Assembly: GCA_024635625.1 (NCBI GenBank)
Contig: JAGXIQ010000053.1
Span: forward strand, 1 to 33,972
From: Loktanella sp.
Lineage (GTDB): Bacteria; Pseudomonadota; Alphaproteobacteria; Rhodobacterales; Rhodobacteraceae
Length of the DNA: 33,972 bases
Direction of reading: 5' to 3'
Positions 26,102 through 33,699 of the stretch are shown here, piece by piece (positions within the stretch are counted from its first letter, which is position 1; each line of letters starts with the position of its first letter). The notes under the pieces were generated by a model that did no database searches, was not told the DNA's origin, and worked only from the letters and a program-made list of their open reading frames with translations. The translations under genes and the position numbers were made by a program.

Positions 26102-26704
26102 ATGCGTAACGATCTGGCGACGCTTGTGGGATCCCGCATTTGTCATGATCTTATCAGCCCGATCGGGGCGATCGGCAATGGGGTCGAATTGATGGCACTT
26201 ACCGGGGCTGGCGATACCAGCGCGGAAATGGCGTTAATAGCCGACTCTGTCGACAGCGCCAGCGCCCGCATCCGGTTCTTTCGTATTGCCTTTGGTGCGG
26301 CCCCCGCCGGTCAAAGTTTTCCCCGGCGCGAGGTTTTGAAGGTGTTGTCCGATACGGCACGCGGCGGTCGGATCAACTATGATTGGCAGCCGGACGACGA
26401 CGCCAGCCGTAGCGATGTGCGCAACGCATTTGTCCTGTTTCAATGCTTCGAGACTGCGATGGTCCATGGTGGGGACATAACGATCACCCGCGACGGTCCG
26501 GTCTGGACCTTGGTGGCGCGCGCTGATCGACTTAAGATTGATGGCGACTTATGGAATGGCCTAACTGACCCCTCTGCGCAGGTTGAACACTCTCCGGCTC
26601 AGGTGCAATTTGCTTTGATTCCGCAGGTCATGGCTGAATCTGGCTGTTTGTTGACACTCAAGTGGACAGACACAATGATCACGGCGACGTTTCGCTCAGC
26701 TTAA
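26102..26704 (+). CDS. chpT: Histidine phosphotransferase ChpT
   Basis: ChpT passes phosphate from the hybrid kinase CckA to the master regulator CtrA (and CpdR) in alphaproteobacteria. The 200-residue protein opens DLATLVGSRICHDLISPIGAI, where the His of HDLISP is the phosphorylated residue; the C-terminal half is a degenerate HATPase fold without ATP-binding boxes. The start at 26102 follows a G-rich stretch and fits family starts; an ATG at 26075 would add nine residues. In roseobacters the pathway controls motility, gene transfer agent production and recombination. Its stop codon overlaps that of the proA pseudogene on the other strand. Confidence 0.9.
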   Translation: MRNDLATLVGSRICHDLISPIGAIGNGVELMALTGAGDTSAEMALIADSVDSASARIRFFRIAFGAAPAGQSFPRREVLKVLSDTARGGRINYDWQPDDDASRSDVRNAFVLFQCFETAMVHGGDITITRDGPVWTLVARADRLKIDGDLWNGLTDPSAQVEHSPAQVQFALIPQVMAESGCLLTLKWTDTMITATFRSA

Positions 26705-27656
26705 GCTCGCATCGTACTGTCGCCGGTGAACACATACTGGAAGCTGATCAATTGTTCGGTGTCCACAGGTGAAACACTTGCCGTTTGCCCACCTGACGAC
26801 GATTTTAAGGCCCATTCAGAGTTTTCTCTTTCAGCGAACGGGGTAGAGGTGTTTCGGAGCAATACGGCCGAATCGCGTTAATGAACTTGTCCGCCGTGGC
26901 ACAATCCTCGTTCATGATCGTATTTGCAGCGTCAGATCCGGATCTGACGCATCCGCGCACTTTTTCCACAGTATTGGCGGCGATTGCCTACTGGGGGTAT
27001 TCGTGGCCAAAGCTTTTGGCGGAGCTTCGAAGGTGCCTCCGATCTGCGCATCGCGGACTTCGACATAGCCCTTAAGCCGGTCCCTGACCAGAATGTGGCC
27101 TTGGGCGTCACATACCGTGCACTTCGTGAGTTAATAGTGATGCCCAAGCCACAGGCCATGGCCTGCGGATCGATTATTTAAGCCTTCTGAGGGTTGTCCA
27201 CATCATCGACGTGGACGTGGCATAACCCTTCGATATCACCCAAAAATGCACGCAACTTTTACGCTTTACCAGACCAACAAGTCATGCGTCACATGGAGAG
27301 ACCAAAACATAGGTACACTCTGATGTTTGCATGATCGGAGTGACCGGTCGCGGTTGGGAACGCGTTGATCGCACTTTCCGAATTTCCTGCGGCGCGCAGG
27401 CCTGTGACAAGTGCCGTGTGGACTGCCAGAGGCATTCAAACCTTGGGCACCCCCGTGCTGGACGACAGCGTTCCGGGATTTTCAAGTAAAGTGTATCAGA
27501 ATTATCCGACACGTTCGGAAGGCTTTCAAAGATCGCACCGAATAAACCCCCGCTTTCGCGCACGACGGACGTTCAGCCCCGCCGGCAAAGTCCTAGTGTC
27601 GTTTATTTTTCAGTGGGACTGTCTTGAGCCGACTCTGCGCAGACGTGCCCTATGCG
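26701..27656 (-). pseudogene. proA: Decayed gamma-glutamyl phosphate reductase gene
   Basis: No intact gene lies here, but the minus strand spells ProA in order across three frames. Segments: R-I-G-H-V-C-A-E-S-A-Q-D-S-P-T (27656 on), LPAGLNVRRAR (27588), FGAIFESLPNVSDNSD (near 27555, cf. ESRPNV), KSRNAVVQHGG (27481, cf. KSGNAVILRGG), AVHTALVTGLRAAG (27426), DIEGLCHVHVDD (27237, cf. LEGICHVYVD), LKGYVEVRDAQI (27076), AIAANTVEKVRG to TIMNEDCATADKFINA (26987-26870), and AVLLRNTSTPFAE to TEQLISFQYVFTGDS (26868-26701, ending in TAA). Stop codons and frameshifts occur between segments, and about the first 95 residues are missing, joined directly to the proB stop. ProA reduces glutamyl phosphate to the semialdehyde in proline synthesis; this copy cannot work. 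Confidence 0.9.
26929..26950. repeat. 22-bp perfect palindrome within the proA pseudogene
   Basis: Arms GCGTCAGATCC and GGATCTGACGC are perfectly complementary with no loop. The site falls in the pseudogene where ProA would normally encode a DHIxxYGSDHT segment. It may reflect a short inverted duplication during decay or a protein-binding site; no gene starts nearby. Confidence 0.7.
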
Positions 27657-27658
27657 GG

Positions 27659-28783
27659 TCATTGGCTGCCACCATCCTGAAGCACCATATCGTCGCGATG
27701 GATTAGGGCAGCGCGTCCTTTGTAGCCTAGCAGCGCCTCAACCTCGGCACTGCGATGGCCTTTGATCTGCGCCGCTTCGATATTGCTGTAGTTCGTTAGA
27801 CCAAGGCCCAAAGCTGTGCCATTGGCGCCGACGATCGCCACGGGATCACCCCTGTCGAAGGTTCCAGAAACAGCCGTCACACCAGCAGGTAGCAGGCTTT
27901 TGCCATCATGAAGTGCTGCATCGGCACCAGCATCAACACTGAATATGCCACGCGGTTTCATTGCGGCGATCCAGCGTTTGCGGGCCGCCTGAGGTGTCGT
28001 TTGTGCCGTGAACCAAGTAGCTTTCGCACCGTTTTCCAACGCTTTTAATGGGTTAACGGTCGATCCTAAGGTGATACATAAATCGCACCCTGCTTCGGTC
28101 GCGACACGGGCGGCCATCACTTTCGTCTTCATGCCACCTTTTGACAGCTCCGATACCGCATCACCGGCCATCGCCACAATGGCGAACGTAATCTGCGGCA
28201 CGGTGGGAATATGCTGTGCTGAAGGATCGCTTTGCGGATTGGCTGTATAAAGACCGTCAACGTCGGACAACAACACAAGCTGGTCTGCCCCGACGGTTAC
28301 GGCGACCTGGGCCGCCAGACGGTCATTGTCGCCGTACCGAATCTCGTCAGTGGCGATGGTGTCGTTTTCGTTCACGATGGGAACGACACCTAAGTTGAGC
28401 AAAGTTTCCATCGTGGCGCGGCTATTCAGATAACGGCGGCGGTCTGTTGAATCGTCCAGAGTCACCAAGACCTGCGCCGTTACGATCCCTAGGGGTTCCA
28501 GAACGTCCTGATACGCGCGAGCCAGTTGGATTTGTCCTACGGCCGCCGCCGCTTGGGATTGCTCTAGGGGCAGTTCGCGCCGACCTAGCGCTAGTACTTC
28601 GCGGCCCAATGCAATGGAGCCGGACGAGACGAGTATAACGTCCGTCCCGCGCGCCCGAATACGCGCAACATCGGCAGCCAGAGATGAAAGCCAATCGGCA
28701 CGCAGTGCACCTGTCTCGCGATCCACCAGCAGCGCAGAGCCGATCTTGACGACCAGACGCCGTGCGTCACTTAGGGTTGCCAT
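27659..28783 (-). CDS. proB: Glutamate 5-kinase
   Basis: ProB phosphorylates glutamate in the first committed step of proline synthesis. The 374-residue protein has the amino-acid kinase domain ([52 protein letters not shown]) and a C-terminal PUA domain (about residues 280-365, [26 protein letters not shown]). All expected parts are present and no lesion is visible. Its start overlaps the end of obgE by 13 nt. The gene normally found after it, proA, is only a wreck here, so the product glutamyl phosphate needs a reductase from elsewhere. Confidence 0.95.
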   Translation of the reverse strand: MATLSDARRLVVKIGSALLVDRETGALRADWLSSLAADVARIRARGTDVILVSSGSIALGREVLALGRRELPLEQSQAAAAVGQIQLARAYQDVLEPLGIVTAQVLVTLDDSTDRRRYLNSRATMETLLNLGVVPIVNENDTIATDEIRYGDNDRLAAQVAVTVGADQLVLLSDVDGLYTANPQSDPSAQHIPTVPQITFAIVAMAGDAVSELSKGGMKTKVMAARVATEAGCDLCITLGSTVNPLKALENGAKATWFTAQTTPQAARKRWIAAMKPRGIFSVDAGADAALHDGKSLLPAGVTAVSGTFDRGDPVAIVGANGTALGLGLTNYSNIEAAQIKGHRSAEVEALLGYKGRAALIHRDDMVLQDGGSQ

Positions 28784-29817
28784 GGCTCGTCCTCGACAGG
28801 CGCCTGTGCCGCCACCCGGTCGCGCAGGCGACCTTCGTCGATTTCATTCCGCAAGGCACGCAGTACGTCTGTGACACCTTCGCCAGTGACGCCTGACATC
28901 AACATAACGCGGCCACCCGTAGAGGATTCCATTTCCCCTTTGAGGAAAGCACGTTCCTCTGCGTCGAGGGCGTCGATTTTGTTCAACACAGTAATGCGCG
29001 GCTTGTCTGCTAGGTCGCCGCCGTAGGCCTCTAGTTCGCCGATGATCGTAGCGCAGTCCTGCATCGGATCGCCAGACGTGCCGTCGATCAGGTGCAAAAG
29101 GACGTTACAGCGTTCGACGTGGCCGAGGAACATGTCGCCAAGGCCACGCCCCTCAGAGGCACCTTCGATCAAGCCCGGAATATCGGCCACCACGAACTCG
29201 ACGTTATCGACGCCCACGACGCCAAGGTTCGGGACCAGCGTTGTGAAAGGATAGTCGGCAATTTTTGGCCGCGCGTTAGAGGTCGCGGCCAAGAACGTGG
29301 ATTTACCAGCGTTAGGCATACCCAAAAGGCCCGCGTCAGCGATCAGTTTCAGGCGCAGCCAGATGGTACGCTCGATGCCCTCTTGGCCCGGATTGGCGCG
29401 ACGGGGCGCTTGGTTCGTGGCAGATTTAAAGTGCAGGTTGCCCCAGCCACCGTTGCCGCCCCGTGCAAGCACGACCTCTTGGCCGACTTCGGTCAGATCT
29501 GCGACGACCGTTTCTTCGTCCTCGTCGATGATCTCTGTGCCGACTGGCAGGCGCAGGATAATATCGTCGCCGGTCCTGCCGGTCATGCCCTGCCCCATGC
29601 CGTGCTGGCCCGAGTGTGCGAAGAAGTGCTGCTGATAGCGGAAGTCGATGAGCGTATTCAGGCCATCTACGGCCACCGCGATCACGGACCCGCCATTGCC
29701 GCCGTCGCCACCGTTCGGGCCGCCGTATTCGATGAACTTCTCACGTCGGAAGGACACGCAGCCAGCACCGCCGCCGCCGGATCGGATGTAGACTTTGCAG
29801 AGGTCGAGGAATTTCAT
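28771..29817 (-). CDS. obgE: GTPase ObgE/CgtA
   Basis: This conserved GTPase works in 50S ribosome assembly and stress control. The 348-residue protein opens [19 protein letters not shown], the glycine-rich Obg fold, followed by [18 protein letters not shown]. The G domain shows GMPNAGKST (G1), [16 protein letters not shown] (G3) and VLNKIDALD (G4). The variable C-terminal tail is short and acidic. It is transcribed toward proB and follows the two GNAT genes by 38 nt. Confidence 0.96.
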   Translation of the reverse strand: MKFLDLCKVYIRSGGGGAGCVSFRREKFIEYGGPNGGDGGNGGSVIAVAVDGLNTLIDFRYQQHFFAHSGQHGMGQGMTGRTGDDIILRLPVGTEIIDEDEETVVADLTEVGQEVVLARGGNGGWGNLHFKSATNQAPRRANPGQEGIERTIWLRLKLIADAGLLGMPNAGKSTFLAATSNARPKIADYPFTTLVPNLGVVGVDNVEFVVADIPGLIEGASEGRGLGDMFLGHVERCNVLLHLIDGTSGDPMQDCATIIGELEAYGGDLADKPRITVLNKIDALDAEERAFLKGEMESSTGGRVMLMSGVTGEGVTDVLRALRNEIDEGRLRDRVAAQAPVEDEPWQP

Positions 29818-29855
29818 CGGATCGGGCTCTCAGACTGTTAAGCGGCGCAGTTACG

Positions 29856-30404
29856 CTATTGCGCGGCGTTTCTCAAGCGGTCGTGCGTGGCGTGTGTCAG
29901 GATCATACGCTGGACCACGATATTCTTGCTACTGGGCCTATGGTGTCGCGACACGATTTTGGTGTCGTGAAATCCCAGTTTCTGCAAAATGGCGCTGGAT
30001 GGGGCGTTTCCGGGGATGTGGCCCGAGGTGATTTGCTGCAGACCTGCTTTAAAGGCCGCGTTGATCACGGCTTTAGCGGCTTCGGTCATGATCCCCTTGC
30101 TGTGATGCAAGGCTGTCAGCCAGTAGCCTAGATCAGGCTTGACCGAAATCACGCCAATCAGGCCCGTCCCATTATCAATACCCCAGTGAGGGTGGTTAGG
30201 GTCCGCGGCAATGACCGTACGGAAATATGCGGCGTCGTTTAGATCATAGGGCCATGGCACTGCGGTCAGCCATTTGACGACGTTCCAATCGGCTAACGCG
30301 CCGACGATAGCCGCATCATTTGCAGGCGTCAGAGGGCGCAGCAAAAGCCGCGCCGTCCAAAGCGTATCCGGTATCACAGTCCCGTTTTCAGCATGTAGGT
30401 CCAT
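29856..30404 (-). CDS. GNAT family N-acetyltransferase (RimJ/RimL type)
   Basis: The 182-residue protein has WTARLLLRPLTPAND at the N-terminus, typical of RimJ/RimL-like acetyltransferases, and a GLIGVISV strand. The acetyl-CoA loop region follows (KGIMTEAAKAVINAAF), then GNAPSSAILQKLGF, the usual late motif. The substrate is unknown. Its first 31 nt overlap the end of the upstream GNAT gene, so the two are probably translated together. Confidence 0.85.
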   Translation of the reverse strand: MDLHAENGTVIPDTLWTARLLLRPLTPANDAAIVGALADWNVVKWLTAVPWPYDLNDAAYFRTVIAADPNHPHWGIDNGTGLIGVISVKPDLGYWLTALHHSKGIMTEAAKAVINAAFKAGLQQITSGHIPGNAPSSAILQKLGFHDTKIVSRHHRPSSKNIVVQRMILTHATHDRLRNAAQ

Positions 30405-30916
30405 GTCGACACCAGCGCGTTGCGGGCGACCGAGAAGGCCTCGGCGTCGCCCAAATAATCGAATCCGCAGTTTGTCAGCACGCGTGCCGATCCGGGGCTG
30501 TCCTGAAACGCCTCGGCAAAGTATTGCCGCGCCATGTGCGGATTGTGGGACAACAATGTCCGCACGGCTTCAGTTGCAAAGCCCACGTTCCAGAATGCGG
30601 GGGCGACCCAATAGAAGACCTCTGATTGGGCGCGGTCCATCCGTGCCAGCGAAATCAGCCCCAGCACTTCGGCATGACCGGCGTTAGAACCGTCAAGAAC
30701 CCAGATATCTTCGTTTCGTTCGGGCTGTGACGCGCGGGCAATCATTGCCTCCATTACCCCGGGTGGTAGCGGATGCGGAATAGCACGGGTGGCGCGTGCC
30801 AGCACACCGTCAGCGGCGTACATCGACAGGAGGCCCGCGTCTGAGGCCCGCAAGGGCCGCAACGTGAACCTGTCAGCGACATAGGTCGCCTGTGTCGTGA
30901 CTTGCGCAATTTTCAT
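30374..30916 (-). CDS. GNAT family N-acetyltransferase
   Basis: The 180-residue protein is a second GNAT enzyme with DRFTLRPLRASDAGLL at the start, VLGLISLARMD and a WVAPAFWNVGFATEAVRTLL helix-loop that matches the acetyl-CoA-binding A motif (W-x-x-G-x-A-T-E-A). SARVLTNCGFDYLG is the late motif. It follows the rplU-rpmA terminator by about 60 nt and may have its own promoter. Similarity to its neighbour is at family level only. The target, whether protein N-terminus or small molecule, is unknown. Confidence 0.85.
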   Translation of the reverse strand: MKIAQVTTQATYVADRFTLRPLRASDAGLLSMYAADGVLARATRAIPHPLPPGVMEAMIARASQPERNEDIWVLDGSNAGHAEVLGLISLARMDRAQSEVFYWVAPAFWNVGFATEAVRTLLSHNPHMARQYFAEAFQDSPGSARVLTNCGFDYLGDAEAFSVARNALVSTWTYMLKTGL

Positions 30917-30976
30917 AGGTTTCGCTCCTCCTCAAAACCAACGGACGCCCGCTGAAGCTGCAGGGCGCAAACATGA

Positions 30977-31008
30977 AAAGGGGGACCGGCCTGCGCCGAT
31001 CCCCCTTT
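30977..31008 (-). terminator. Rho-independent terminator of rplU-rpmA
   Basis: Read on the minus strand, a stem of AAAGGGGGATCGGC with GCCGGTCCCCCTTT (one mismatch) around 4 nt ends in TTTT, 21 nt after the rpmA stop. It separates the ribosomal pair from the GNAT-obgE-proB genes. Confidence 0.85.
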
Positions 31009-31028
31009 CGATTGTTAGGCGTCTCGGA

Positions 31029-31298
31029 TTACTCGGCTGCCTCGGCGACCGGCAGAACAGAGATGAAGGTACGACCCTTCAGGCCCTTGTGGAACTGGAC
31101 GTTGCCTTCGACGGTTGCAAAGATCGTGTGATCCTTGCCCATGCCGACGCCGTTGCCCGGCCACATTTTCGTGCCACGCTGACGCATGATGATGTTGCCC
31201 GGAATGACGACTTCGCCACCGAACTTTTTCACGCCAAGACGACGACCGGCTGAGTCGCGTCCGTTACGGGATGAACCGCCTGCTTTTTTGTGTGCCAT
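31029..31298 (-). CDS. rpmA: 50S ribosomal protein L27
   Basis: The 89-residue protein opens [19 protein letters not shown], the conserved L27 tail that reaches the peptidyl transferase centre, followed by LGVKKFGGE and [18 protein letters not shown]. The length is standard. No Firmicutes-type N-terminal cleavage extension is present. It follows rplU by 12 nt and ends before a strong terminator. Confidence 0.98.
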   Translation of the reverse strand: MAHKKAGGSSRNGRDSAGRRLGVKKFGGEVVIPGNIIMRQRGTKMWPGNGVGMGKDHTIFATVEGNVQFHKGLKGRTFISVLPVAEAAE

Positions 31299-31310
31299 GT
31301 GTCGGTCTCC

Positions 31311-32000
31311 TTACTTGCTGAGTTCTTTGGCTTGCTCGATCCAGCCTTCACGCTCGATCCGGCCCTTGAAGTTCAGCTTTTCGCCGAACTCTTCTGCGTC
31401 CGCATCGGTCCAGGCTGCGATCTGCGCAAAGGTAGTGATACCTTCAGCATGCAGCTTCTTTTCCAGTGCGGGGCCAACGCCTGACAGCACCTTCAAGTCG
31501 TCAGCGCCAGCAGCGGTGTCGGCCTTTGGGGCGGCGCCTTTCTTGTCAGCCTTGACGGGCTTGGCTTTCGCCTCGTCTTTGCCACGGGTCGCTGCATAAG
31601 CAGCGGCAGCACCAGCAGCCGCCAGCGCAACTGCGCCAGTTGCGAATGCGATACCGCGACCAGAGACGGCTGCACGGATGCCGGACTTGTCAGCGCCGGA
31701 TTCCATGATGTCGCCGATGCGGACCAGCGTCAGTTGCTGACGGTGACCCTTCTTACGCTGGGAACCGTGCTTACGACGACGCTTGACGAAGTTGATCGTC
31801 TTCGGGCCTTTGATTTGATCGATCACGGTGGCTTTGACGCCAGCGCCTTCGATCATGGGCGCACCAATGGTGTCGCCAACCATGAGGATGTCGCCGAACA
31901 GAATCTCGTCACCCGCTTGGGCATCCAGCTTTTCGACCCGCAGTACATCGCCCGATTGGACGCGGTATTGCTTGCCACCGGTCTTGAGAACCGCAAACAT
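31311..32000 (-). CDS. rplU: 50S ribosomal protein L21 with long C-terminal extension
   Basis: Residues 1 to about 98 are a complete L21 (MFAVLKTGGKQYRV, FVKRRRKHGSQRKKGHRQ, LTLVRIGDI), which binds 23S rRNA. About 130 more residues follow, where L21 is normally about 103 long. The extension has an Ala-rich hydrophobic segment (about 113-140, FATGAVALAAAGAAAAYAA), a Lys/Ala linker, and a helix-hairpin-helix-like domain (about 167-229, LKVLSGVGPALEKKLHAEG). Such extended L21 proteins are, to my knowledge, common in Rhodobacteraceae. The role of the extension is unknown; the hairpin domain could bind nucleic acid and the hydrophobic stretch could sit in a membrane. Confidence 0.95.
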   Translation of the reverse strand: MFAVLKTGGKQYRVQSGDVLRVEKLDAQAGDEILFGDILMVGDTIGAPMIEGAGVKATVIDQIKGPKTINFVKRRRKHGSQRKKGHRQQLTLVRIGDIMESGADKSGIRAAVSGRGIAFATGAVALAAAGAAAAYAATRGKDEAKAKPVKADKKGAAPKADTAAGADDLKVLSGVGPALEKKLHAEGITTFAQIAAWTDADAEEFGEKLNFKGRIEREGWIEQAKELSK

Positions 32001-32185
32001 ATGTCTTTCCTTTTGTCTTTCGCGTCGGTCAGGTCCCCGGAAAGGGTGTTAGCGGCGTAAAGCCACCCGTCAACAGCGCGCCCTTGGGCGAATTCATGTA
32101 TATATCACGACAAGGGTCTTGCCGGGATGGCGGCTTATCTGACCAATGGCGCATCAAGTCAACCCCTTACCCAAAGGCCAATCCT

Positions 32186-32524
32186 ATGCGTATCGCCCTG
32201 CCCTGCCTGATCCTTTTAAGCGCCTGCGCATCTGGTGGAGGCATGCAAAACCCCTTTACCGGCGTGACCTCGGCATTCACCGCACCCGATCGCCAGCGCG
32301 GTGCCGTCGAACTCGCGGTGAAGTCTGAATTTCCCGCAATCCTCATGCAGATCGATTCTGGCGGCGGCCCTGCGCTGTCAGCGGCATTTGACGCGGCCGG
32401 CGTCCCGGTTGAGGATCGACCGGCCCGGATCATTCAGATGCAGAATGACGCTGGTCTTTATCAGTCCAATCCTGGCGCGCTGACGCAAGCCTTGTTGGTC
32501 TGGGGCGGCGGTCAGATGTCCTGA
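32186..32524 (+). CDS. Putative lipoprotein
   Basis: The start at 32186 gives 112 residues with a short signal sequence and lipobox L-S-A-C, Cys14 being the predicted lipidation site. The frame is open upstream to 32084, but the lipobox places the start here. The mature part (GAVELAVKSEFPAIL, GGGPALSAAFDAAG, GALTQALLVWGG) matches no family I know by name. The 3' end overlaps that of the convergent DUF2059 gene by 13 nt. Confidence 0.7.
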   Translation: MRIALPCLILLSACASGGGMQNPFTGVTSAFTAPDRQRGAVELAVKSEFPAILMQIDSGGGPALSAAFDAAGVPVEDRPARIIQMQNDAGLYQSNPGALTQALLVWGGGQMS

Positions 32525-33354
32525 CCGGACATATACTGGGCCGATGCGCGGCCCAACTCTTGGCTGATGGCGACGAACATCTGATCAAAGGCGTCGAACA
32601 TGGCAACGTTCAGATCCTGCCCTGGCTTTGTTTCTGAGAAATCGATGTAGGCCTGCAAGTCGTCGTCAGAAAGCGGCTGGTAGGCCAGCATTAGAAAACC
32701 ATAGACCCATTCGGTGGTGTTTTTGCGGATTTCCTGTTCCTGCTGATAGACATCGGTCAGGACCTGTTCTTCGGTCAGTTTGCTTTCAAAAGCGCCACCA
32801 TCCTGAAGCCCCATGTAAAATGCAAAGTTTGCATTCATCGCGCCAACAACGTTGGTGTCGATCAGCGCGTTCGTTTCAGCAAATGTTGTAACCATCTGCG
32901 ATCGTGGAGTGTCGTCCGCCAACGCAATGGCCGCGGATTCCTTAGCCGCCGTATCGACGGCATCGTCCAGCAGCGCCTGCCGCGCTGAGGTTTCCAAACC
33001 AATGATCTCTTTCCCGAGATCAGAGGTGAAGAAATCAAGCATCGCGTCTATGTCCTTACCCATTAGCGCGGTGTTCAGGGCGGAAGCGGCACCGCCGCGC
33101 ATCCGATCAACATTATAGATGTCGCTAACCGTCTTGTCCCAATTGGCGTTGGTCTGGTCTGACAGAAGGTCGGTCGCAATCTCTTCGCCGTAAGCCAAGC
33201 CTTCGTCACGCATGATTTGAATCATCTCTGGCAGACCGAGGGCATCGAACAGTGCCGCACCTTTTTCTGCGTCAACCGCCTGCGCCTGTGCTGTGCCGAG
33301 GGTTGCGATCAGGGCCAGAGGGGCCAGAAAGAATGTGCGAGTGGCGTGCAGCAT
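32512..33354 (-). CDS. DUF2059 domain-containing secreted protein
   Basis: The ATG at 33354 gives 280 residues with a signal peptide ending AQA. The C-terminal third (LTEEQVLTDVYQ, YQPLSDDDLQAYIDFSETKPG, NVAMFDAFDQMFV) fits the DUF2059 pattern of L/S-x-x-D-L-x-x-Y-x-x-F-x-x-T/S-x-x-G. A similar but weaker unit occurs in the middle (ALMGKDIDAMLDFFTSDLGKE), suggesting an internal duplication. The protein is probably periplasmic and of unknown function. In-frame codons upstream to 33432 lie before the signal peptide and are not used. Confidence 0.78.
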   Translation of the reverse strand: MLHATRTFFLAPLALIATLGTAQAQAVDAEKGAALFDALGLPEMIQIMRDEGLAYGEEIATDLLSDQTNANWDKTVSDIYNVDRMRGGAASALNTALMGKDIDAMLDFFTSDLGKEIIGLETSARQALLDDAVDTAAKESAAIALADDTPRSQMVTTFAETNALIDTNVVGAMNANFAFYMGLQDGGAFESKLTEEQVLTDVYQQEQEIRKNTTEWVYGFLMLAYQPLSDDDLQAYIDFSETKPGQDLNVAMFDAFDQMFVAISQELGRASAQYMSGQDI

Positions 33355-33513
33355 GGGGGTGTCCTTCGTGCCGGGGTCGCCACTTGATAAGGGTGAACGG
33401 TAAATAATCCAAGCACCTGCAACGTCACGCACGACAAAGTCAGCGGCGCGTCACCAAAGGGGTTGCGGTTTGCGCCGTGGCATTCTAAATCCCGCCCTAT
33501 GACGGCCCCGCGC

Positions 33514-33603
33514 GGAGAGGTGACGGAGTGGTCGAACGTGGCGGTCTCGAAAACCGTTGAGCCTGCAAGGGTTCCCAGGGTTCGAATCCCTGTCTCTCCG
33601 CCA
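33514..33603 (+). tRNA. tRNA-Ser (anticodon CGA)
   Basis: The 90-nt cloverleaf has acceptor arm GGAGAGG paired with TCTCTCC, then G and an encoded CCA. The anticodon stem GCGGT/ACCGT encloses loop CTCGAAA with anticodon CGA at 33548-33550, reading UCG. A long variable arm, as in class II serine tRNAs, and the T-loop GTTCGAATC are present. Confidence 0.96.
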
Positions 33604-33699
33604 AAACACTCTACCAAGAGATTGAAATCGTTTGATTTAATTGCTTGTGTGGAAGTTGCTTCCCCCAGCGTGATAGGGAATGTGTCGGAAGGTGCAGGT

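Noticed and set aside
26881-27181. Plus-strand ORFs of about 65 codons in the gap after chpT
   Set aside because: They lie opposite ordered ProA segments on the minus strand and match no known family.
27282-27563. 93-codon minus-strand ORF as a new gene
   Set aside because: Its first part is the FESLPNVSDNSD segment of ProA and the rest is out of frame; it is a piece of the proA pseudogene.
29092-29841. 249-codon plus-strand ORF
   Set aside because: Antisense to obgE, whose motifs are all present; no domain is recognisable in the antisense reading.
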